From: Streptosporangiaceae bacterium
GTDB lineage: Bacteria; Actinomycetota; Actinomycetes; Streptosporangiales; Streptosporangiaceae
Assembly (NCBI GenBank): GCA_030042885.1
Contig: JASHYW010000161.1
Location: forward strand, 1 to 7,811
DNA length: 7,811 nt
Direction: 5' to 3'
The notes under the pieces were generated by a model. It did not search any database. It was not told the DNA's origin and was given only the letters and a program-made list of their open reading frames with translations. Every line of letters starts with the position of its first letter. Positions within the stretch are counted from its first letter, which is position 1. The translations under genes and the position numbers were made by a program. Positions 1 to 5,381 of the stretch are shown here, in pieces.

Positions 1-743
1 AGCCGGTCATCACCGAGGACAATCTGGTGGTCCACATCGACACCGTGCTGTTCTTCCAGGTGACCGATCCGCGCGCGGCCGACTACGAGATCGTCGACTA
101 CGCCCAGGCGATCGACCAGCTCAGCGCCACGATGCTGCGCAGCGTGATCGGGAGTATGGACCTGGAGCAGACCCTGACTTCCCGCGACAAGATCAACGCC
201 ATGCTGCGCGGCGTACTCGACGAGGCGTCGGGCAAGTGGGGCATCCGGGTCACCCGGGTGGAGATCAAGGCTATTGACCCGGCACCGAGCATCATGGACG
301 CGATGGAAAAGCAGTACCGGGCGCAACGGGAGAAGCGTGCCGCGATCCTGGTGGCGGAAGGTGAGAAGCAGGCGGCGATCCTGAAGTCCGAAGGGCAGGC
401 CGGCGCCATCGAGAACACCTTCAGGGCGATCCATGAAGGCCACCCGGACCCGGAGCTGCTTGCTTACCAGTACGTGCAGGCGCTGCCGCAGGTCGCGCAG
501 AGCCAGGGAAGCACGGTGTGGGTGATCCCGAGCGAGGTGACCACCGCCCTGAGGACCCTGAGCAACGCATTCGGCGATAGCCGTGGAGCGACTGACGCCG
601 GCCACGGACCCGATGTGCCGCCGGCACCCCGGCCCGTGACCGGCCCGTCCGGCGTGCAGTCCGCCGGAGACGGTGGCCCGGCAGACCGGGAACCCGATGA
701 CGGCGGGGAGCCCGGCGCGAGCAGGCCGCCCAAGGCGGCCTAG
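1..743 (+). CDS. SPFH/band-7 (stomatin/paraslipin-like) protein, copy A, 5' end outside window
   Basis: The reading frame is open from the left edge (first full codon at position 3), so the start and membrane anchor lie upstream. The visible part begins inside the SPFH domain (PVITEDNLVVHIDTV, then FFQVTDPRAADYEI) and continues through the conserved block around MDLEQTLTSRDKIN and GKWGIRVTRVEIKAI. A short charged coiled coil with two 11-residue units (AILVAEGEKQA, AILKSEGQAGA) follows, then LLAYQYVQALPQ and VWVIPSE. The last ~65 residues are a Pro/Gly/Asp-rich, probably disordered tail. SPFH proteins oligomerise on the membrane and scaffold microdomains; the client here is unknown. It is clearly paralogous to the minus-strand gene at 2973-4136 but has a shorter coiled coil. 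No NfeD partner gene follows it; the next gene is convergent, 13 bp away. Family assignment is firm, the cellular role is not. Confidence 0.93.
   Translation, partial: PVITEDNLVVHIDTVLFFQVTDPRAADYEIVDYAQAIDQLSATMLRSVIGSMDLEQTLTSRDKINAMLRGVLDEASGKWGIRVTRVEIKAIDPAPSIMDAMEKQYRAQREKRAAILVAEGEKQAAILKSEGQAGAIENTFRAIHEGHPDPELLAYQYVQALPQVAQSQGSTVWVIPSEVTTALRTLSNAFGDSRGATDAGHGPDVPPAPRPVTGPSGVQSAGDGGPADREPDDGGEPGASRPPKAA
342..407 (+). repeat. two 11-residue coiled-coil units in SPFH copy A
   Basis: Two consecutive 33-bp in-frame units encode AILVAEGEKQA and AILKSEGQAGA, directly before IENTFRAIHEG. An 11-residue (hendecad) period is typical of the C-terminal coiled coil of SPFH proteins. The paralogue on the other strand has five units at the same place. 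Confidence 0.7.
723..741. terminator. perfect hairpin across the stop of SPFH copy A
   Basis: AGGCCGCC, loop CAA, GGCGGCCT form a perfect 8-bp stem that ends on the first base of the TAG stop codon (741-743). It lies where two genes converge with only 13 bp between stop codons, so it could end transcription from both sides. No T-run follows on either strand, which is common for actinobacterial terminators but weakens the call. It also encodes the last residues of the protein (RPPKAA), so the palindrome could be a coding coincidence. Confidence 0.4.
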
Positions 744-756
744 CCAACCGCCCGGG

Positions 757-1875
757 TCACGGCTGAGGCGAATCAGGGCCTACCCGAGCCTCCGGTGGTA
801 CCTGCCAGGGGGGCTGTGCCACCTTAGCGCCCATACTCGTCTTCGGCGGCCTCTCTCCCTTTGCCTTGTCAACGGCATATCCCACCCGCATGATCATCTG
901 CGGCAGATCCGGGTAGCGCCACCGCCCCCGCCACCGACGTGGCTCGCCGTTGACGTCGTCCCGCTCAAGCAGCTGAGTCAGGAACGATACCGACAGGCCG
1001 TGAGGCGCTAGCTCATCCTGCCCAAGGAGGTGACGTCGCGCTGGGACACCGTACCGGTGCGGCGCGTGATACCGTGCGGTGACGCCATAACGAGCCGACA
1101 CCGAGTACCGCGTTCCGGTCAGCAGGGCACGCTGCAGAGCCTGGCCGGCCCGGAGCCAGTCGACAGGCTCGTCGTCGTCCGTGGAGAGCGCCATCAGCTG
1201 CGGTTTGCGCTCGAAAAGCCGCCGATTGCTGTCCCAGAAGTCCTCCCGGGTTGGTACGTAGCGGTTCTCCGGATGCGGCCCGTAATTCGCCTTGACGAAA
1301 TTGTGGAATGATGCCGGATTGCGGGCAACTCTGGCAGTCTCGCGCATCCAGCTCCTGGCCTCGCGCGGGTGGAGGAGCCGGAGATAGGCGCCTTCCTGGG
1401 AAGCAGCGTCTTCCATGGCCGCGATAATGGGAAGCGGCGCCGGGAGGATCGCGTACGGCTGGCGGTTCGTGTGACGTCGCTCGATCGCCTCATAGAGTTC
1501 CTGCTCCGCGATGCTGGGTTTCCTGACCCGGCCGATAACGATCTCGACCAATGCGAGCAGCGTCGGGGGACCCATAGGGTCGGCATGCCCGGGGTCGGGC
1601 AGTAGCCACACAACGAGGTCATGGCCTGCCATCCGGACGGTCATCCGCAGGTCGAACAGGGCAGCGCCGCAGCTGATGACGTACTCGCGTGCGCGCGCCC
1701 GAGCCACACGTGCCTGAGCCACACCATGGGGTTTGCCCTGGTTGCCGCGCAACCACAACTCGATGCGGTCAGGGGGACGGGGCTCAAGCCACCACGGGTG
1801 CGTGTTGAAGATGGACGGCGCTCTCTGGACATGGTCAATGATCCGCGGGATGTCAGGCGGCAGTTCGTATCCCAT
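757..1875 (-). CDS. Acg-family FMN-binding protein (nitroreductase fold)
   Basis: A 372-residue protein resembling mycobacterial Acg (Rv2032-type) proteins. These are degenerate double nitroreductase-fold proteins that bind FMN and whose chemistry is unresolved. Seen here: RAPSIFNTHPW near residues 18-28 (family APSxxNTQPW), YVISCGAALFDLRM at 65-78, ELYEAIERRHTNRQPY at 126-141, GQALQRALLTG at 244-254, GLSVSFLTQLLE at 293-304 and LPQMIMRVGYA at 324-334. It is longer than the usual ~330 residues, mainly because of a hexapeptide-repeat insert at about 256-285 and a C-terminal extension. I chose the ATG at 1875 because GAGG lies 6 bases upstream and family similarity begins within ten residues. 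An upstream in-frame ATG at 1986 would add 37 residues unlike the family. Base and codon use look less GC-biased than in the neighbours. Acg genes in mycobacteria belong to the hypoxia (DosR) regulon; no good DosR box is visible here. It lies between two SPFH genes and has no operon partner. Confidence 0.85.
   Translation of the reverse strand: MGYELPPDIPRIIDHVQRAPSIFNTHPWWLEPRPPDRIELWLRGNQGKPHGVAQARVARARAREYVISCGAALFDLRMTVRMAGHDLVVWLLPDPGHADPMGPPTLLALVEIVIGRVRKPSIAEQELYEAIERRHTNRQPYAILPAPLPIIAAMEDAASQEGAYLRLLHPREARSWMRETARVARNPASFHNFVKANYGPHPENRYVPTREDFWDSNRRLFERKPQLMALSTDDDEPVDWLRAGQALQRALLTGTRYSVSARYGVTARYHAPHRYGVPARRHLLGQDELAPHGLSVSFLTQLLERDDVNGEPRRWRGRWRYPDLPQMIMRVGYAVDKAKGERPPKTSMGAKVAQPPWQVPPEARVGPDSPQP
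1021..1110 (-). repeat. 18-bp tandem repeat encoding hexapeptides inside the Acg-like protein
   Basis: Read on the coding strand, five successive 18-bp units encode RYSVSA, RYGVTA, RYHAPH, RYGVPA and RRHLLG (residues 256-285). The first four keep Arg-Tyr at positions 1-2 (CGG/CGT then TAC/TAT); the fifth is degraded. The insert falls between LLTGT and the conserved GLSVSFL block, which are nearly adjacent in family members as I recall them. The repeats are in frame and the downstream conserved blocks are kept, so the gene should still be translated in full. Confidence 0.75.
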
Positions 1876-2228
1876 GGCACACCTCGATACTCTCGCGTCC
1901 ATATCATGGCTACGCCTTGCCACCATCGGTTGCACCCGGTCTATGGTCCATCCGCGAGTGCCGTTCGCCCCGATCTCGCGGGACATTCGTCTGTTAACGG
2001 CCGCACTACCTGAGGATCAGGCGGCAGTGTTCCATGATCAGGGGACTAGGTATCCACGATGGTTACCACGCCCGCGCCGGCCTCCTTAGTGACGGGGCCG
2101 CCGTCTTCCGAACGCCCCCGGCCCGTGGCCATCCGGCTCTAGCTGCGGGTTCTCCCCGCTCCGGGAGTACACCGGTTTGTCACCAGCCGGAGAGGTAGGC
2201 TGGCCCGGCTGGCGGGTAGGCCTTAACC
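1876..2228. other. non-coding divergent control region
   Basis: About 350 bp lie between the divergent starts of the Acg-like gene and the DUF2231-Rieske gene. I see no conserved coding sequence on either strand. It holds the Acg ribosome-binding site (GAGGTG just beyond 1875), a small inverted repeat (CCTGA-GGA-TCAGG, 2009-2021), a directly repeated GATCAGG, a GGGGACT half-site at 2041-2047, and a 27-codon plus-strand frame (2059-2142) without recognisable similarity. Two TAGGCY elements precede the Rieske start: TAGGCT at 2196-2201, with TTGTCA 13 bases before it, and TAGGCC at 2217-2222. Either could be a -10 element. Confidence 0.5.
2015..2042. promoter_or_regulatory. direct GATCAGG repeat, possible regulator site
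   Basis: GATCAGG occurs at 2015-2021 and again at 2036-2042, 21 bp apart, which is about two helical turns. The first copy is part of the inverted repeat CCTGA-GGA-TCAGG; the second overlaps the palindrome TGATCA and runs into GGGGACT. It sits 140-167 bp upstream of the Acg-like start and about 190-210 bp upstream of the Rieske gene. Spacing suggests a same-face operator, but no regulator is identified and 7-bp repeats can arise by chance. Confidence 0.3.
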
Positions 2229-3152
2229 GTGAGGCCCTCTCTTGCCCCTGCCCGCCGGCCGGGCGCGCACCGCAAGCCAGGCTTGGGCCTGCGGCCTGCG
2301 GCCCTGGCCGAGCGCGTCGAGCAGGCCCGGGTGCTCGATCCGGTCGTGCGCAAGCTGTCCGACGGCGTCGTGCGCGCCCTGCCGGCCGGCCCGAGGACCG
2401 ACGCGCTGCACGGTGTTCCTTTCGGCCAGCCGGTGCACCCCGCGCTGGTGCGGGTGCCGCTCGGCTGCTGGACGTCGGCCGTGCTGCTGGACCTGTTCCG
2501 CGGCACCGAACGCGCCTCGTGCATGCTCATCGGCGTCGGCCTGGCCGGCACCGTGCCGGCCGCGGCCACCGGGCTGGCCGACTGGTCCGCGCTGCACACC
2601 GGCCAGCAGCGGGTTGGCCTGGTGCACGCTGTCTGCCAAAGCGGCGCGGCCGCGCTGTTCCTCGGCTCGCTGGCGGCCCGGGCCGGCGGGCGGCGCGGAT
2701 ACGGCCGGCTGCTCTCAGGCTTCGGGCTGGCCGTGGCCACGGCCGGGTCCTATCTGGGCGGGCACCTGGCGCTGCGGCTCGGCGCGGGCGCCAGCCACGC
2801 CGAGCCGGTCAGCCACCTGTCCGGGCTCGGCTGGCACGACCTGTGCGGGATCGGCGAACTGCCCGACCGGCGCCCGGTCCGCCGCCAGCTCGGCTACCTG
2901 TCGCTGCTGGTGTACCGGCAGGGCTCCGAGGTGAGCGTGCTGTCAGACCGCTGCTCGCACCTGGGCGGGCCGCTACACCAGGGACGGATCGTCGTTGAAC
3001 GGGGAGCTGCCTGCATCGCCTGCCCCTGGCACGGGTCCACCTTCGTGATCGCCGACGGTACCGTCGTGCACGGGCCCGCCACGGCCCGCCAGCCATCCTT
3101 CGAGACTCGCGTGACGGCCGATGGGAGAGTCGAACTCCGGGCCCGGCCCTGA
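2229..3152 (+). CDS. DUF2231 membrane domain fused to a Rieske [2Fe-2S] domain
   Basis: A 307-residue fusion. Residues 1-55 are basic and probably cytoplasmic. Residues ~60-185 form a DUF2231-type membrane domain: HGVPFGQPVHPALVRVPLG at 61-79, then about four hydrophobic segments (roughly 72-90, 97-118, 128-150, 160-183). Residues ~200-305 are a Rieske domain with both cluster-binding pairs, C242-S-H244 followed by LGG, and C265-P-W-H268, 20 residues apart between H244 and C265. It should hold a [2Fe-2S] cluster at the membrane and pass electrons to an unknown partner; no oxygenase or cytochrome gene adjoins it. The GTG at 2229 is the first usable start in frame; no clear Shine-Dalgarno is seen, and TAGGCC six bases upstream would permit a leaderless message. 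The last 59 codons overlap, antiparallel, the end of SPFH copy B. Domain calls are firm; physiological role unknown. Confidence 0.9.
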   Translation: MRPSLAPARRPGAHRKPGLGLRPAALAERVEQARVLDPVVRKLSDGVVRALPAGPRTDALHGVPFGQPVHPALVRVPLGCWTSAVLLDLFRGTERASCMLIGVGLAGTVPAAATGLADWSALHTGQQRVGLVHAVCQSGAAALFLGSLAARAGGRRGYGRLLSGFGLAVATAGSYLGGHLALRLGAGASHAEPVSHLSGLGWHDLCGIGELPDRRPVRRQLGYLSLLVYRQGSEVSVLSDRCSHLGGPLHQGRIVVERGAACIACPWHGSTFVIADGTVVHGPATARQPSFETRVTADGRVELRARP

Positions 3153-4136
3153 GACCCCCGAATTCCCTGAAGGCACGGCCGGCGCCGACGGTACGGACGG
3201 CACGGTCTGCGCCGAGGACCGGTCGCCGGTCCCGCCGAGCAGGCCGCCGATCCCTTCCAGCGCCTTGCCGATCTCGCTGGGCACGATCCAGACCTTGTTG
3301 GCGTCACCCTGCGCGATCTGCGGCAGCATCTGCATGTACTGGTAGGCCAGCAGCCGCTGGTCCGGATTGCCGTCGTGGATGGCCTTGAACACCGTGGTGA
3401 TGGCCTCGGCCTGGCCGCGGGCCCGGGCCGCCTGCGCCCTGGCTTCGGCCTCGGCCCGCAGCACGGTCGCCTCGGATTCGCCGCGGGCCTTCAGCACCGC
3501 CGCCTGCCGCTCGCCCTCGGCGGTCAAGATGGCCGACTGCTTGGATCCCTCGGCAGACAAGATGGCAGCGCGCTTGTCGCGGTCGGCGCGCATCTGCTTC
3601 TCCATGGAATCCTGGATGGACGGCGGCGGCTCGATGGCCCGCAGCTCCACCCGGCCTACCCTCAGTCCCCACTTCCCGGTGGCGTCGTCGAGCACGTGCC
3701 TCAGCTCGGTGTTGATCTGGTCCCTCGAGGTGAGCGCGGTCTCCAGGTCCATCCCGCCGACCAGGTTCCGCAGCGTGGTCACGGTCAGCTGCTCCACGCC
3801 GACGATGTAGTCGGCGATCTCGTAGGTGGCGGCCTTGGGGTCGGTGACCTGGAAGTAGATGACGGTGTCAATGTGCACGACCAGGTTGTCCCGGGTGATG
3901 GCCGGGGCCGGCGGGAAGTTGACCACCCGCTCACGCATGTCGACCAGCGGGAGCAGCACGCGGTCGACGATCGGCGTCACGATGTTCAGGCCGGGGTACA
4001 GCGTCCGGTGATACCGGCCGAACCGCTCCACGATTCCCGCCCTGGCTTGCGGCACGATGCGGATGGATCTGCTGATGACCAAGCCGACCAGGGCGACGAA
4101 GACGACCAGCAGGATGATCAGGACCAGAGTGCTCAT
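2973..4136 (-). CDS. SPFH/band-7 (stomatin/paraslipin-like) protein, copy B
   Basis: A complete 387-residue SPFH protein. Residues 3-22 are one hydrophobic membrane anchor, followed by RIVPQARAGIVERFGRYHR and the SPFH domain (~25-185) with VDMRERVVNFPP, DNLVVHIDTV and LTSRDQINTELRHVLDD. Residues 191-245 form a coiled coil of five 11-residue units, then LLAYQYMQMLPQIAQ and KVWIVPSEIGKALEGIGGLLGG. Residues ~308-330 are Pro/Ser-rich. The final 59 residues (329-387) are read antisense to the Rieske gene and look like accidental sequence after loss of an earlier stop. The start ATG has GGAG five bases upstream. It probably oligomerises as a membrane-microdomain scaffold, perhaps with copy A. The gene lies 139 bp downstream of the ABC ATPase on the same strand, but a hairpin block separates them, and an AT-richer patch near 4181-4192 could hold its own promoter. 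Confidence 0.93.
   Translation of the reverse strand: MSTLVLIILLVVFVALVGLVISRSIRIVPQARAGIVERFGRYHRTLYPGLNIVTPIVDRVLLPLVDMRERVVNFPPAPAITRDNLVVHIDTVIYFQVTDPKAATYEIADYIVGVEQLTVTTLRNLVGGMDLETALTSRDQINTELRHVLDDATGKWGLRVGRVELRAIEPPPSIQDSMEKQMRADRDKRAAILSAEGSKQSAILTAEGERQAAVLKARGESEATVLRAEAEARAQAARARGQAEAITTVFKAIHDGNPDQRLLAYQYMQMLPQIAQGDANKVWIVPSEIGKALEGIGGLLGGTGDRSSAQTVPSVPSAPAVPSGNSGVSGPGPEFDSPIGRHASLEGWLAGRGGPVHDGTVGDHEGGPVPGAGDAGSSPFNDDPSLV
3402..3566 (-). repeat. five 11-residue coiled-coil units in SPFH copy B
   Basis: Residues 191-245 divide into AILSAEGSKQS, AILTAEGERQA, AVLKARGESEA, TVLRAEAEARA and QAARARGQAEA, each encoded by 33 bp. They are followed by ITTVFKAIHDG, which aligns with IENTFRAIHEG of copy A. 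The difference between the two paralogues is exactly three units (33 residues). Confidence 0.75.
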
Positions 4137-4224
4137 GACGGCTCCACTCCGCGCCCGGCTGCGGGTTTCCCGGGTCTGCTTTTACGTTACAGACAGCAAG
4201 CGTGCTCGGCCAGTGCGCAGGGTT

Positions 4225-4270
4225 GGTCCCCGGGGGCGACCCCCTCGGCCCCCTGGGGACCCCCTCGGCC
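4225..4270. terminator. GC-run hairpin block downstream of the ABC ATPase gene
   Basis: The block contains GGGGG-CGA-CCCCC (4232-4244), an outer inverted pair GGTCCCC (4225-4231) and GGGGACC (4255-4261), and a 13-bp direct repeat GACCCCCTCGGCC at 4238-4250 and 4258-4270. It begins 6 bp past the stop of the minus-strand ABC gene, so it is placed to end that transcript before SPFH copy B. It resembles the hairpins at 6586-6647 in sequence. No T-tract is present. Confidence 0.5.
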
Positions 4271-4275
4271 AGACC

Positions 4276-5061
4276 TCAGCGGGCGCGGGCGGTCCAGCGC
4301 GACTGCCGGTACTCGACCCGCAGCTGGACACCGAAGCACCGGGACAGGTTCCGTGCGGTGAACACCTGGTCGATGGGCCCGGCCGCGAGCACCGACCCGC
4401 GGCGCAGCAGCATCGCGTGGGTGAAGCCGTCGGGCACCTCCTCCACGTGGTGAGTGACGAGCACCGGCATCGGCGCCTTGGGGTCACGGGCCAGCCCGGT
4501 GAGCCGGCGCAGCAGGTCCTCGCGGCCGCCCAGGTCGAGCCCCGCGGCCGGCTCGTCGAGCAGCAGCAGCTCCGGGTCGGGCATCAGCGCCCGCGCGATC
4601 TGCACCCTCTTGCGCTCGCCCTCGGACAAGGTGGCGAACTTGCGCCTGATCAGGTGCGCGCAGCCGAGCGCGTCGAGCATTTCCACCGCGCGGGTGACGT
4701 CCGCGGAGTCGTAGTCTTCCTTCCACCGGCCGAGGATGGCGTAGGAGGCGGTGAGCACCAGGTCGATGACCTTCTCGCTGGGCGGGACCTGTTCCGCGAC
4801 CGCAGCGCTGGTCAGCCCGATCCTGGGCCGCAGGTCGAACAGGTCGACCTCGCCGAGCCGCTCGCCCAGGACCTCGACCGTGCCCTGCGAGGGGAACATG
4901 GCCGCCGCCGCCACCTGGAGCAGGGTCGTCTTGCCCGCCCCGTTCGGGCCGATCACGATCCAGCGCTCGTTCTCGTGCGCCGTCCAGTCCACGTTGCGCA
5001 GCAGGACCGCCGCATCACGGCGCACCTCGACGCCACGCAGCCGCAGCACCTCGTCGGACAT
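4276..5061 (-). CDS. ABC transporter-type ATP-binding protein, orphan
   Basis: A 261-residue single ABC ATPase domain. Walker A is GPNGAGKTT at 38-46, the signature is LSEGERKR at 145-152 (LSEGE instead of LSGGQ), Walker B is LLLLDEP at 165-171 followed by the D-loop AAGLD, and the H-loop is VTHHVEEVP at 202-210. The Q-loop region (IGLTSAAVAEQ) has no clear glutamine at the usual position. The sequence resembles YlmA/ModF-like soluble ABC ATPases, but substrate and partner are unknown: no permease or binding protein lies next to it in this window. It may act with a distant permease or in a non-transport role. The ATG at 5061 has the purine run AAAGGGGG four bases upstream, a strong ribosome-binding site. 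A GC-run hairpin block follows the stop. Confidence 0.92.
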   Translation of the reverse strand: MSDEVLRLRGVEVRRDAAVLLRNVDWTAHENERWIVIGPNGAGKTTLLQVAAAAMFPSQGTVEVLGERLGEVDLFDLRPRIGLTSAAVAEQVPPSEKVIDLVLTASYAILGRWKEDYDSADVTRAVEMLDALGCAHLIRRKFATLSEGERKRVQIARALMPDPELLLLDEPAAGLDLGGREDLLRRLTGLARDPKAPMPVLVTHHVEEVPDGFTHAMLLRRGSVLAAGPIDQVFTARNLSRCFGVQLRVEYRQSRWTARAR

Positions 5062-5121
5062 CGGGCCCCCTTTCTCCGCGCGGGCGCCTGGGATCCGCAG
5101 CTCAAATGGCCATCGAGACTG

Positions 5122-5127
5122 AACCTA
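5122..5127 (-). promoter_or_regulatory. possible -10 element of the ABC ATPase gene
   Basis: On the minus strand TAGGTT fits the actinobacterial -10 pattern TANNNT. It would place the transcript start about 50-55 bases upstream of the ATG at 5061, leaving room for the AAAGGGGG ribosome-binding site. I see no convincing -35 box 16-19 bases further upstream, so this is tentative. Confidence 0.25.
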
Positions 5128-5170
5128 TGCCACCGCCGGGGTACGCGCACCTGATCTGGGCCCGCGCTGT

Positions 5171-5288
5171 CTAGGCTCCCTGCCCGTGCCGGACCGCGAG
5201 CAGGGCGGCCTGGGTGCGGTCCTGCACGCCGAGCTTGGCCAGCACCGAAACGCGTGCGCTTGACCGTCTTCTCCGAGACGTGCAGCGT
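5171..5288 (-). pseudogene. remnant of a LuxR/NarL-type response-regulator HTH domain
   Basis: On the minus strand, 5288-5256 encodes TLHVSEKTVKR, and 5251-5171, in another frame, encodes VSVLAKLGVQDRTQAALLAVRHGQGA then TAG. Joined, these match the C-terminal LuxR-type helix-turn-helix (VSEKTVKxHVxxVLAKLGVxDRTQAALLAV). Four bases separate the segments where one codon (the usual His) is expected, so there is a one-base insertion at about 5252-5255. Upstream of TLHV the domain fades within ~50 bp, and serB starts divergently at 5382, so the receiver domain and most of the gene are missing. I infer an old truncated response regulator. A sequencing error could explain the frameshift but not the missing N-terminal part. 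Confidence 0.65.
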
Positions 5289-5366
5289 CCGGGTACCTGT
5301 GGCACGAGTTCGGCGACGTGCACCTGCTGCTGCCCTAGATCGGATGGGCGCCCGGCCGGGCTGCGG

Positions 5367-5372
5367 TAGCCT
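5367..5372 (+). promoter_or_regulatory. possible -10 element for leaderless serB transcription
   Basis: TAGCCT lies nine bases before the serB ATG at 5382, and the intervening GGCGCCGCC holds no Shine-Dalgarno sequence. In actinobacteria a TANNNT element this close to the start codon commonly signals a leaderless mRNA. No clear -35 box is visible. Confidence 0.35.
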
Positions 5373-5381
5373 GGCGCCGCC

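Noticed and set aside
1876..1986. 37-residue N-terminal extension of the Acg-like protein from the ATG at 1986
   Set aside because: The extension resembles no family sequence, and the internal ATG at 1875 has GAGG at proper spacing and starts next to the conserved N-terminus.
2042..2055. DosR/DevR box (GGGACTAGGTATCC)
   Set aside because: Only the left half GGGACT matches; the right half and flanks do not fit the palindromic consensus.
2059..2142. 27-codon plus-strand ORF beginning MVTTPAPAS
   Set aside because: No ribosome-binding site, no recognisable similarity and Pro-rich composition; likely chance.
3375..5154. Long open plus-strand frames opposite SPFH copy B and the ABC gene
   Set aside because: They are antisense shadows expected in GC-rich DNA; the minus-strand frames encode complete, well-conserved families.
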